Positions 34,953-46,200 of a DNA stretch of 64,000 nucleotides are shown here, piece after piece. Source of the stretch: Epiperipatus broadwayi (lineage: Eukaryota > Onychophora > Udeonychophora > Euonychophora > Peripatidae); the NCBI GenBank assembly GCA_028023455.1, contig JAQFVV010000027.1, forward strand, positions 5,143,845 through 5,207,844. The letters run 5' to 3'. How positions within the stretch are numbered: position 1 is the stretch's first letter; each line of letters opens with the position of its first letter. Position numbers and translations under genes: made by a program. The notes below the pieces were generated by a model that saw nothing but the letters and a program-made list of their open reading frames with translations, had not been told where the DNA came from and searched no databases.

Positions 34953-35075
34953 ATTACAATATATTAAAACAGGCAAAACTCACTATACGTATGCCACACT
35001 CAGCAAGCTAGAGTAGTCAATGGATGTCAGAAGGCTTGTGCATAAAATCCCCATCTAGTGCCTACTCATCCAATA

Positions 35076-35117
35076 TCCCCAGACTAGTTTCTGGCTTGTG
35101 GCCTTCGTCAGTGAGGA
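35076..35117 (-). ncRNA. Hammerhead ribozyme, type I, left arm of foldback element
   Basis: On the minus strand, 5' to 3': stem I strand UCCUCA (35117-35112); core CUGACGA (35111-35105); stem II AGGCCACAAGCCA (35104-35092) with a GGC/GCC helix and loop CACAA; core GAAA (35091-35088); a minimal stem III of A-U and C-G closed over UA; the cleavage triplet GUC (35084-35082); and stem I return strand UGGGGA (35081-35076), which pairs with UCCUCA in six pairs including one G-U. All invariant core bases are present. The first pair of stem II is an A-A mismatch, which may lower activity. Very short stem III is typical of the hammerheads known in Penelope-like elements. Confidence 0.72.
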
Positions 35118-35489
35118 GCCTTGGATCTGACAGCACTGCGTCTAGATATTAGGATCTAATGCAACCCTCCAGCAACCACCTTTTATCTCCATTTAACTAC
35201 AGAACTATGAGTCTTAAACTGAAAACACCTTAATGTTTTCAATCCAAGCCTAATAGCTTATATAGTCATATGGGTACTGAATCCAAGCCCAATAGATTAT
35301 ATAGTCATATGGGTACTGCACCCAGTTCAGTACCCATGTGACTATATAAGCTATTGGGCTTGGATTGAACACATTAAGGTATTTTCAGTTTAAGACTCAT
35401 AGTTTTGTAGTTAAATTGAGATAAAAGGTGGTTGCTGGAGGGTTGCATTAGTTCCTAAGATCTAGATGCAGTGCTGTCAGATCAAAGGC

Positions 35490-35524
35490 TCCTCACTGAT
35501 GAAGGCCAGAAACCAGTCTGGGGA
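35490..35524 (+). ncRNA. Hammerhead ribozyme motif, right arm, with shortened stem II
   Basis: Plus strand: stem I UCCUCA (35490-35495), CUGAUGA (35496-35502), a six-base stem II remnant AGGCCA (35503-35508), GAAA (35509-35512), C, CA, then GUC (35516-35518) and UGGGGA (35519-35524). It is the inverted copy of the left-arm motif. A seven-base deletion between two GCCA words has removed most of stem II, so this one is probably inactive although the catalytic core and stem I are intact. Confidence 0.65.
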
Positions 35525-35692
35525 CATTGGATGAGTAGGCACTAGAAGGGGATTTTATGCACAAGCCTTCCGGCATCCATTGATTACTCTAGTTTGTTGT
35601 GTGTGGCAATATATATAGTGAGTTTTGCCTGTTTTAACAACAGTTATACCCAAGCATAAGACATGGTGGTCATGTGTTGATTACAATATATT

Positions 35693-38426
35693 CTTATTGC
35701 TCATGATTGTGAAGATATGTTCAAGGATTTTATTAAACACACTGCTTCCAGTAACCGATGAGTGTGAATTCAAAATAGTCAATGCAATTTTAGAGAGGGA
35801 AGATCAAGTTTGGCATTGGTATCATGGCAAAGACAGGAAAGATGGCAGAACAAAACAATGGTTTCTCTAGTGCCCTTATTGACTTGATGAAATTTGAACA
35901 CATTGATTAAGTTAGAGGTATTGACTATAGTTAGTTGGTTACCTACTAATGTTTATTCATATTATATATTGTACCGGTCAAAACCCACCACTACCGCAAG
36001 TCAAATCGGATTCAAACTCAGCTTAACCAAAACTGAATTCAAACCCAACTTAACAGCTCAGATAGCAGAAATCGACGGCACAGTGCTATGCGCCAAGAAC
36101 TAGTTCAACGGTTGGTGAGGACTAGAGACCCTTGCACTGACACGAATATCTAATAATTAATTACTTTGAATACTTTTTAAATCAAATCATATGTATGTTC
36201 GGGTTGCCAACACAGATAGCGGGTATGAACATTTAAATAATTATAAAAAGAATGATGAACTAAGAAACCAAGTATGTTAGAAAATATTTAATAATAATAA
36301 TAATTTGTTTTGTTCAATAAAATATAGATTGCATTAGTTACCTCTAGTCTTTAAAAGAATTTATAAATATAATAAGAGTGGCGGTCCTTATCATATGCCA
36401 ACAAGTATTACACAACATGGGATTCTATGTCTATGCCCCCAACGAGAAATATAAAGGCAGATAAAGGTATTCATAAAGAACGGAAATGATTGTTCTAATT
36501 TTATTACGGTGGAATGTGAGATTTATTTTCACATTCGGAAATCTATTCATGAAGAGCAAAACGTATTTCAAGGCATAACTTTAATCTTGATTTGAAAACT
36601 GATTTAAACTAAATAATATATTTGAGAATTTGTTCGACTTTAATTTAAATCACTTCACAATGAATTACGAGCATGGAGCGGGTTTTACCGGAACAAAAAT
36701 GCAACGGTACTGGCGGCTTACGAGGCAGAGAGTAAAATTGAAATACGATCGCTAGTCGATGATCGAAGTCCTATGGCGGCTTGCATCTAACAAGTCTTAC
36801 GCCCTTTGACTAATGAATAGGAAAGGAAGTACTTTCTTCCTTGAGAAATTTAAATAAGAGAATATGATCACCGACCAGCCTAACGGAGCGGAAGATTGCC
36901 CTGCGTCAGCAACGTTTGATGATGATGACTTGATAGTCATCGTTGAAAAATAAAACCCATGTAGAATGCTCTACGTGATGACTTGACCAATTAATTAAAG
37001 TCAAACGAGCTTTTATCGAACTATTTTAAAACATTTATAAACTATATTAATTATGCCCTAATATCGTGCCCTTCCTGAATATTAATATAAAATAACAAAA
37101 GTTGAATTGACATATATTTAACCCTTTATCGACCCTTTTGCAAAAACATTTTAAATATATATATAGATAAATAAATCAACATTAGTGAAGCAAGAAAATA
37201 CCATTTTAACATTATACGAATATATATAAACACTTGTAACTTAGGAGCTGGGGACATAGGTGAAAAACGGAGCTAATAGTTTATTATTAGCCAATTATAA
37301 AAATAATAAACATGTAATATTTTCTTTCGACTCGATGATTAATAGAACTTTCAAATTTAGTTCTAATGGGCGAGAATTACTATTTGAAATTAATATTATA
37401 ATATTTGCATGAGGCAAATAGAACAGAGGAGCTCATCGAGTTGAAAGATTATTGGCATATAATTTTTAAATAGCATTAATAAATCACACGATAAATACAT
37501 ATATATATATATATATATAATATGTTAAACGAACCGCCAGGTAAGAAAAGAAAAAGTTTAAAGACTAGAGATTGAAAGAATTACAATATAAATTTATAGT
37601 AGCATTTTATAAAGATTTTTACATTAAATAATAAAAGAGCTCTTAAAAAGAAGGAGTATAAAATAAAGTTCGAACTGGCCAGAAAGTTTAACGTTCATAT
37701 TACCATTCCGTGCTTGTCCTTAAGTTACTCCTCCAAGTTGTTGAAACGTAGGCATCATTGGTTAACTACTGGAGTAGTATTTTAGTAGCTTTCATTATTT
37801 TAGCAGAATGATCGATCCGGAAAACGGTTCAGCAGCTCCAGTGAAGATTCCTCGGGACTTTAGGAACCGTAGCCAGATCCCTGATGTTCTAGCCCTCTAT
37901 CATGATGAAATACAATTTTTATACACACAGAGTTCACTGCACTACTCTACAACCAAAACTAGTCTTTTTCTTTACTTTTCAGGGCTATATATCTACTGTT
38001 CACTGATGCCTCCGGCTAGCGCTCATTTTATTATCAATCTGTTTTTTTTTTTATAATTAGTTGTTTTCAGAAACATTCCTTCGATAAGGCTTTCAAACTA
38101 ATTTTTGAATTCCTTTCCTAATTAGAAAATGAATTCTTAAAGTCTGAAATGATTTTAATTAAAAATTGAATTCTTATCTTTTTTTTATTAATAAAACTTT
38201 ACTGTTGTTTTTGAGAATTTGAAAGCCCTTGGAAGGAATGTAGCTTTTAATCGCAAAACTTTACAAATTATTTAAAAGTAAAAAAAAACAAGTATTCCCG
38301 ACGCAATGAAACTTTCGAACAATTATATATATTTAATATTTACAAACATATATACGCACAATCCAGGCAATTTAATATATGTAAATTCATGAACATTTTA
38401 TCATGAATTTATTTAGAGAATTGATC
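35693..38426. other. Unassigned sequence, no supported gene
   Basis: Composition changes here, with more CG dinucleotides than in the repeat blocks. An (AT) run lies at about 37498-37520. The open frame 37808-38056 begins with an ATG in a reasonable context and its first 36 codons look protein-like (PVKIPRDFRNRSQIPDVLAL), after which it becomes low-complexity. It could be a small exon or the start of a lost retroelement gene; I have no family for it. The frames at 35625 and 35894 carry no motif. Confidence 0.35.
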
Positions 38427-38592
38427 CAATTTAAACTAAACTAATTAATTTTACTACGTATTTGAAACAAGTTATTCATTATGGAAATTAGCGTGGATTG
38501 AACGTATAAAGCCCCATTGCATCGGAAATTTAAAGTTAGTATTAGGGTAAATAACATGAAGCTAGGATCGAACTCAGATCCGACTGCTTCAT
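38427..38592 (-). repeat. Dispersed 166-bp repeat, copy 1 (SINE-like)
   Basis: Almost identical to 46927-47093, with one difference that I can see (AAAGTTA against AAGGTTA). On the minus strand it contains GAGTTCGATCC near 38570, similar to a polymerase III B box, so a tRNA-derived SINE is possible. The right end of the match is the same (GACTGCTTCA). The second copy abuts the N gap, so its full left extent is unknown. Confidence 0.7.
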
Positions 38593-38865
38593 TTCTTTTC
38601 ACTTCAAAAAAAAACAATGAAAAAAAAATGACTTTACTTACGCAGGATATAGTTGCATAAGTGTCTAGACTCTGGGAGAACAGCATGAGTGTGAATAATA
38701 TAACCTGCCCAAGCTACAAATTGTACATGTCTCACTGCGATCCATTTTTTTGAATATTCAACTTATAAATGGGTTTATAATAAATCGGTCCGATAATCAA
38801 GTCTCATTTCCCTATGGTTGTGTCAGTCGGTCATCTGTATATATATCTGTCATTTAATGGATGTC

Positions 38866-39495
38866 CTATTGTTTCCCTGGATCAGGTGGTACATATTGTT
38901 TTAACTGTCTGGCATTGTAATGGTCATAGTCCCGGTCTTCCCTGGTTGTCGTCAAGTTCCCATAGTCTATTGCTGTCATTAATTCTATGGCCTTTTCTGC
39001 GACCGAATGCACAAACAACAATTCTTTAATATTATCTCGATGAGCGATGGGGTTCTCTCCTGGGTCATCTTTGAAAATTTGAATCTGTATCAAGGATCCA
39101 GGCATTGGCGTCTGTAACTTCTTCATACTAAGTTGAGGACTCATCATCTGCCCCATTTCCACTTTTAGTTTCATTTGACCAGTGGTCTGAACATCTTTTT
39201 CTTTTCCTGTATCTATATCCGCTTCTTCCACTGTTTCGTAACTGGACTCATCCTCACCACTATTATTTTCCTTGCTGTCCACAACTTCTTTTGGTGTGGC
39301 CTGATCCTCTTCATTTTCTATTTTTGGGTCTTCAGAGGGATTTATTTCTTGCTGAAGCTTTACATTTTCTAGATTTGAGTTGGCTTGGATGCCATGTGCT
39401 TCCTCGATCCTTGCCAGCCTTTCCATCATCATCATCAGTACCTTTCGATCTTCTCTCATTTCTCTGAGGATCGTTTGTAAAGTGTCTTTTCCCAT
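38866..39495 (-). CDS. Gag-like ORF with coiled coil, 209 codons
   Basis: The ATG at 39495 is taken as start; an upstream extension in frame is hydrophobic and has no ATG. Residues 1-40 are a coiled coil with TLQTILREMREDRKV and a Met run. An acidic, Ser/Thr-rich linker follows (about residues 45-125, with GEDESSYETVEEADID). The C-terminal part (about 130-209) is compact, with IQIQIFKDDPGENPIAHRDN and AEKAIELMTAIDYG, and ends PPDPGK. The frame at 41969-42913 has the same order of parts and ends PPDRGK. Coiled coil plus acidic linker plus small domain suggests a retrotransposon gag or an ORF1 protein, but no zinc knuckle or RT is nearby. Function is inferred from architecture only. Confidence 0.45.
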   Translation of the reverse strand: MGKDTLQTILREMREDRKVLMMMMERLARIEEAHGIQANSNLENVKLQQEINPSEDPKIENEEDQATPKEVVDSKENNSGEDESSYETVEEADIDTGKEKDVQTTGQMKLKVEMGQMMSPQLSMKKLQTPMPGSLIQIQIFKDDPGENPIAHRDNIKELLFVHSVAEKAIELMTAIDYGNLTTTREDRDYDHYNARQLKQYVPPDPGKQ

Positions 39496-39543
39496 TTTTG
39501 AAAATAAGAAAATAATGTAATAAACAATCAATATAATGAACAC

Positions 39544-40536
39544 TGCAGATCAACTTATAGTACTCTCTGTATGCTTAAAAATATTTTTTTTTCTTCAGTA
39601 ATTTTAACTAGGTCTCTGACTACAGGTCCATTGTCCTAATCTTCACTAGCTGCTTCATATTATTTCCCCAATCTATGTAATCTGCCTTTTTTTTTAGTTT
39701 ACCTACGTTTTCTTGGTTAGCTCTTTATATTAACTCTTTGAGTGAGACATGTATTCAATTCTATTAATATTAAAAAAAACATTATTCACTTTCCCTTTGT
39801 TCAACTGTTCTGTTCTCCCATGTCTGAAAAAAAAACTATACAGTGATATACAAATATTATGTATTAGCAGATACAACAAATCATTCTGTATTGAACACAC
39901 TTGGTTTTTTTATTATGGCGATTGACCCACTACTGTGCTGACAATCAAATTTGCTGACAAATTTATTTATATGGGTGCCAGTGAGCAAAATGAGATCAAT
40001 AAGGCATGTGATATAACCCATTGACCCCCAAACCACATATGATAGACTTAACCTTTAATAAAACAATTGAGTTGATGATGAGTAATATTATTTAATAACA
40101 GCTAACACGTTCATGACCTGAGTTTAAATATAGGAGTTCACTACTTCATTTTTACTAAGCATGAGGCTTTAACACCAAAAAAAATGTCAAAATTAATATT
40201 ACAAGAACTTTTATTGGAGATATTATTCTAAATCTTGCTAGCATGAAAGCGTGCAAACCATTTAAGCATTTTGCCAACTGCATCTGGCTGCTTGGTGTAC
40301 ACAAAGGGTCTTCACCTGCTTTGAGGTTACTCTAGAAATACGGAGCGAACATTTAATATATATGCTAGCAAGCAATACTTTGAAATTAAGACTTTTATGA
40401 TATCATATTGGATATTTTTAATTATAACAACTGAGATAAACATAATTAATTTTGACACAGAAAACATTTCATTTATTTTTACCCCAATGCTTTGATCTAT
40501 GGACTCTTACAACTTTGCTAACGATATTTTTCCTAT
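39544..40536. other. Unassigned sequence
   Basis: About 1 kb with short poly(T) and poly(A) runs and no supported frame, repeat match or regulatory signal. Confidence 0.4.
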
Positions 40537-41368
40537 TGTCACGAACGCGTATAACACAAACGTATAATATATATACTGATATAGTACACGTATAATTAAT
40601 ATATATATACATATGAATAATTATTTTAACTAACGAATCTTTTACTGAACGATCATTTAAAAAAATAATCTTGAAAACATTTTTATAAGAAAGAATTAGA
40701 AAATGATATTTTAATTTATTAAATCATTTCAGTTATGCATTATAAATCGCATAACTTTTTCAAATATATAAACATTACTAGTATTCAGTCATTACTAGTA
40801 TGCATATGGTTTTCCCAAAAATGTCAATCATATATGTAGATTTTTTTTTTCCATAAACAATATTCAGTATATATGTGATATTTTGTTCTGCTTCCATAAA
40901 TAATGTTTTAAATATATATGTACACTTTCTTGGGGTGGTGAAAGAAAAGTAGTGGCAGCTTTTAAATACTTTCACACCCATAGTATGTGATATTTTGTTC
41001 TTCCATAAATAATGTTTTAAATATATATGTACACTTTCTTGGGGTGGTGAAAGAAAAGTAGTGGCAGCTTTTAAATACTTTCACACCCATAGTATGTGAT
41101 ATTTTGTTCTTCTTCCATAAATAATGTTTTAAATATATATGTACACTTTCTTGGGGTGGCGAAAAAAAAGTAGTGGCAGCTTTTAAATACTTTCACACCC
41201 ATAGTATGTAAAAAAAAAAAAATATGTGCTTCAAATAGTAATGACATCTTTAATTACTTTATGATATTATACATCTGAACTGCTGTACAGCTGTCATAAA
41301 TAAAAATATGTGTTTATAAAAATGTACAATCATCTAGTAAAAGTGTTGTAACAATCTACTCCTCTTGA
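40537..41368 (+). repeat. Candidate LTR with three tandem copies of a 110-bp unit
   Basis: It begins TGTCACGAACGCG, a start common in Ty3-type LTRs. Three tandem copies of a unit of 109-112 bp start near 40872, 40984 and 41093 (TATGTGATATTTTG, then ACACTTTCTTGGGGTGG, then AGTAGTGGCAGCTTTTAAAT); tandem units of this kind are common in LTR U3 regions. Near 41369 the sequence TGGCGCCCGG could be a primer-binding site, and a gag-like ORF follows at 41969. I found no matching 3' LTR in the window, so the call rests on position and ends only. Confidence 0.4.
40872..41208 (+). repeat. Tandem repeat, 3 copies of 109-112 bp
   Basis: The three units are nearly identical; the second has lost three bases in TTGTTCTTCTTCC and the third has GGCGAAAAAAAAG for GGTGAAAGAAAAG. 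The array ends in ATAGTATGT followed by an A run. Minus-strand ORF 40778-40981 is a by-product of the array. Confidence 0.92.
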
Positions 41369-41968
41369 CTGGCGCCCGGTAGTAATACCATTATAAATTT
41401 TGTCATCAGGTGGTAGATTGAATAAAAAAAAAAAAAAAAATATTAGAAACAATGATTCCAAAATTTAACAAGTTATATAGAGAGCATTATTTGTACTCAA
41501 CTATTGTACTCAACTATGTACTCAACTATGTAATGTACTCAACTATGTAAAGCAAGTGTTGATAATTTTAATATGAAGTAATACAATTTTAAGTATGTTT
41601 CAGGTGCAAAGGAACAACCAAACTTAAAGACCCAGCAAAAACACTGAAGAATGAACAAGAGTAGATTAGGTAACAATATGATATTTGAACATATATATAT
41701 ATATATTGTAAATGTTGGATCTAGAAGTTAATAATGCAAAAGGCAGGCATGGTAGAATACTAAATATAATAAATCAGGTATAGATTGGGTACAGGTATGG
41801 GGGAGCAGAACAAGGGGGAGACTGTTGAGAATGGGGAGAGGTGTATCAGGCCATAAATAAATAAAAACAAACAGAAAACCATAAGTGAGCATTTTTGTGT
41901 CTTAAATAAATAAAAAAAATATATAAATAAAATACACATATATCTATCTATATTTGAAGCTTAGCAGA

Positions 41969-42913
41969 ATGAAGAATAGTAATAAAGAGAAAACTGATGC
42001 AGAGCAAGAACATCAGGAAGTTGTAACCATGGAATCTGTAGAAAGCTCCACACAGAAACAGGATATAAACCTACAAACATTGTTAATGGATATGTTCACT
42101 AACATAGAAAAAAAATTCGAAGCCAAGCATAATGAGATGAAGGAGTGGATGTCATCACTGTGTAATGAAATGAACAGTAATATCTTAAAACAAATAGATG
42201 AGATGCGAGCAGACTGTAGGAAAGGCTTTGAAAAAGTTCACACTAAATCTGAAGGGTTTTTGGAGAATTATCAACGGGAAAACACCGATGTCCACAAGAT
42301 GGATGGAGAAGTAATGCTGACAAAATACAGAATAGATAAACAAGAAACCACAGCCCAGGACGATAAAACGGGTAAAGTCATCGAAGTGTGTGAAAAGTAC
42401 AAAGAAGAAAAGACTCTGGAAGAAGTGAAAAAGGAGGTACAGGAAGTTCAGACTAAAATAAATATTTCCACAGGGATGTTCAATGTTCAGATCTTGAAGA
42501 TAGATGAAAGTTTGACTTCAGAACCAATTAAAAGGACCTTTGATGAGAACTAGAAGCAATTGGGATTAGAATCTGGAGGTACTCCTGATAATATGAAAAT
42601 TTTGAACACAGCCCTTGTCAAAGCTTTAGAAAATAACTTTAGGTATATGCTTAATAGCAACAGTTTCTGTAATTTAATCAAATTTGAAGACTTTGTCCAA
42701 CCTCCATATGAGTGTTTGAAATGCAATATCTTTGAGAGCTCGACCAAAAGTATTATTAAAATTAGTAGGTACCGTATGATGTCAGGGAATCAAATTACCA
42801 ATGGAGTAGACATAATAAATTTTCTTATATCAATGGACTACAGGCTTCCTGACCTGGAGCCCATAGAAAAGGTAAAAAGACCTGTTGAACCTCCTGATCG
42901 GGGAAAATATTAA
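41969..42913 (+). pseudogene. Gag-like ORF with coiled coil, one frame break
   Basis: The first ATG of the frame is at 41969. Residues 1-95 are strongly helical and coiled-coil-like (LQTLLMDMFTNIEKKFEAKH, then QIDEMRADCRKGF). A Lys/Glu-rich linker follows and the frame stops at 42553. A second frame begins at once (42560-42913) and ends PPDRGK; it contains PPYECLKCNIFES with a C-x2-C pair. One frameshift near 42553 would join the two. Part order and the PPD-x-GK end parallel the minus-strand ORF at 38866-39495. Position after the candidate LTR at 40537 fits gag. No RT follows within the window, so the identification is tentative. Confidence 0.45.
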
Positions 42914-43164
42914 AAATAAGACAGAACAATAGATCACAGACGAATAGATAAGGAATTTGAACCACGTTTTTAAAAAAAGAAAATATGAATATAGTTTTGC
43001 ACTCAGTGATAGATAGGTCAAAAATTTTTTTTTTAGCATATAGCAGCAAAGAAAAAATGGGGCTAGCATTACTTTGATAATTTTTTTTATATAAACAAAT
43101 TACGTACTCCTTTCAAACCAGGTTGTTCTTTTGTCACCGGAACAGCAAGTAAGATTTTTTTTTT

Positions 43165-43242
43165 TTTACATTTTTTTTTATCAATTGTAAGTCCGGGAAA
43201 ATTTACATTTTTTTTTTTTATCAATTGTAAGTCCGGGAAAAT
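43165..43242 (+). repeat. Short tandem duplication (38 bp x 2)
   Basis: A unit TTTACATTTTTTTTT, then ATCAATTGTAAGTCCGGGAA is present twice in a row. It lies in an otherwise unassigned stretch. Confidence 0.85.
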
Positions 43243-46200
43243 GAAGCGGAATCTGAGATTCAGATTGCGCTTCACAGCCCACTTCCAATCTTCCGCTACC
43301 AACCTAAATTCAAACCCTATGCTTGCATATATATTCCACTCACTAACACATTTGTTTGTATCCTTTTGTTTGAGTTATATTAACTAACATATTTATTAAC
43401 GAAGATATTGGCATAAATATCTGAATTTAAACATGCAAAATAAAATTAATAAATGTAGCGTCTGAAAATTCGTATACGCAATAGGGAATGGGGGATTAAT
43501 TACAACGGACTTATAATATCAAAATATATTATAATTTCTGTATTAATTTGTTTTATAAAAGTTATAATAATTGTTGGTTAATTGCAGCTCAGATATCTGT
43601 AGATATTGGAGAGACAAAGGTACTGAGTAAATATTTAGTGGAAAAGTTCGTTATATGTAAGTTTATAAAATTGTGTTTTTAAATTATTTTTTGTCATTAA
43701 ATTATACTTTTCTTTTAAATCCAATATGGAAGATGCGATTGTAATTAGTCAAAATTAATTAAAGGTGAGAAGCGTAATCTTGTATAACATTCTAACATAA
43801 CTTTAATTTAAAGTTTCTCTAAAATCAAAATTAGAAACTAAACTTAATTGATTTACTTTTGTTACAAACATTTTCTTTTATCAAAATTAATTAAAGTTTG
43901 AATACTTATCTAACAATGGCATCTTCCATCACAATGGGTAAAAGCTTGTATACGAATTCTTTAGGAAATTAGATTGCAATGACCAATCAGAAAGGGATTC
44001 CAAAAAATACCAAGGCATGGGATAATTACAAATTATTTTTAGGAGAGCAAGTAAGACAGTCAAGGAGGGCAGTCACCAAGAAAAGTTGCGCTCGTAAATT
44101 TCAATGTGTACTGAATAAATCTAAGTCGCCTTTCTCACCATTCGAGATGGCTTTCCCTGAAATCTGTGCCCATGGATCCTGAAACTCATAGACTATAATT
44201 ATATGCCTGTTCGTTAAATAATAAACTTACTACCTGCCTGAATAACTGCTTAACAAACTAGATCTAGTTCTCCGAGGGAATCCGAAATCATCAAAAGAAC
44301 AGCCAAGTTTGTACAGAGGTAACAATTTCAAATGCTGCTAGACTCTTAAAGTTAGCGTGAATAATTTTAACTTTCACCTATCTATTTCTTTAAACATGTT
44401 GTAAAGCTTTTATTTGTAAAATTTAATATTAGTTATGAATCAATTTGTAAAATTCTTACCTTTTTGTTAATTGTAACTCGTTCTCTCTATATATAACTTA
44501 GCTGTAATCTCTCCTACATTAAACCTCTCATGAATAATTGTTAATTCTTAATTTCACGTCTAAGCGGCAATCCTTTATTTTCATTATTATATTTTATACT
44601 TTCAGATACTAAATTATATGTCGATAATTTTCCCCCAGAATCGCAAATGCTTACGCTATCTCTTTTAATAAAAGAAAACCCTCCTTACTTTTCAGAGGGT
44701 AATTAACCTAGTAGTTTTGAAAACAAATTTGTTATTCCTAGTATAGCGGGTGCCTGCCAGTCTGGGGAAATAAAATCAGAGTTTGATAATTCTTGTACAG
44801 TGTTATTTTCAACAACTAAGTAAAAATCTATTTTCGTAGAAATGTTTTTTTTTGGTTAATTAAATAATAGCGCTAACTTCTAAAATCTGCAATTAGATTT
44901 TATATGAATTAAATTAATATTACTTTCTTGAAATCAATAGCCACCACCGACTTTATATATATTTAATAATACGAAAAGTATTTATTTATTAAAAGCATTC
45001 AAAACCAAAGATTTATATTATTTATCCGTTGTGAAAAGTTTATGTGTAGTTTAAAGTAATACAGAAGGGGGGGGAATCCTTTAGGTCTATTAGCTCTATT
45101 ATATTAGCATAAAATGTAATTCTTCCATATCCACGTAGTAATCAAATCATACCAGTACGCTGGGTTTTATTAATAAAAATAGGCGATAATTCTTTATTAC
45201 TTAGTTAAATATCAATATATTTATATTAATGCAAGCGTTACGTGTATACCGGCCTTTCGTTTTATATATATTTATGCTTCGTTCATTTTTACTTCCAATA
45301 CCAAGGACAAGGTTTGGCAAACCTCTTTGGATTTCTTCAGCGCGTGATATTATTGCATAGGGTTCGCTCTGGCAAAAGTCCAGCCTATGGCAATTCAATA
45401 AAGCGCCTTCTTCGATTGTTTATGACCCGACCCTGCCGACGTTTGCAGAGAGTTGCTTTCCTTAACGGTGAATTGAAGCATCTTCTTAGATCTTAGAATA
45501 GATCTCTCCATTTGCCATCATACACGTACCGCTCTCCTAGATTTTATTCTCGTTAAAAGCCTATTAATTCTCCTAAACCGTACTGTTATGATTATACTAA
45601 ATGGATTGCCACTGTTTAATATATACTTCATTCGCACTTTCAGATATGACGCTTCTGCCATTACTATTATTTCCCAAAGTAGCTTCCCACACACGTTCTT
45701 ATATAGCAAATGCAAATATTAATTAAATAAAATTACCCTTATCATCCAACTGAATAAACTTACGTATTGGTATGAGTGCTATTGTTTTACTAATGGTGGA
45801 TTCAAAGAACTTTATGTAACTGTAGTCTAGCGCTATTATTAAAAATCTTATGTATCACAGTCCATCGATAAATTATTGACATATAAATAGCCGCAATAGA
45901 ATAAAGCCATGAATTATTTGTTATTGATGATTAAATATGTTCATTGTATAGTATTGTAAGAGAGGTTAATGTTGTCCAAGGGAGATAAACACCATTTTTA
46001 TTTACATTGTAACACCAATAATGTTTGCAATCATATCTATTCCAAGTTGATTTAATAAATGTTATATCTTTCTAAATATCTAAGTCATTGTTTCATTTAT
46101 TGAATAGAAATAATTTTGATGTAATATAAAAAAAGGTTTCACTTACTAGATGATCGAAAATCGCTAATTATAATATTCTAGACATGAACCAAGTTCGAAT

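Larger units (their letters stand above)
34953..35692 (+). mobile_element. Long foldback element carrying two hammerhead motifs, 13-bp target duplication
   Basis: ATTACAATATATT at 34953-34965 and 35680-35692 flanks a 714-bp element (34966-35679). Left arm 34966-35318 and right arm about 35328-35637 pair over most of their length, from the tip AAAACAGGCAAAACTCACTATA to a 9-bp loop CACCCAGTT. The left arm has one extra 39-bp unit (35242-35280 and 35281-35318), which the right arm has once. The unpaired tail is about 42 bp (35638-35679) and matches the tails at 9061 and 49323 (ACAAC..TTAT, then TCATGTG). Each arm carries a hammerhead core, one per strand. There is no protein frame. The short copies at 8895 and 49135 are independent internal deletions of this form. 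Confidence 0.88.

Noticed and set aside
41340-41425. Minus-strand CTGATGA with long outer pairing (CAATCTAC with GTAGATTG) and a GTC, as a hammerhead
   Set aside because: There is no GAAA box and no stem II between them. The outer pairing may have another cause; the site is better explained by a possible LTR edge and primer site.
45242-45496. Arg/Leu-rich ORF as a host exon
   Set aside because: Both strands are fairly open, no splice-site pair or homology can be shown by eye; kept only as a note in the region entry.
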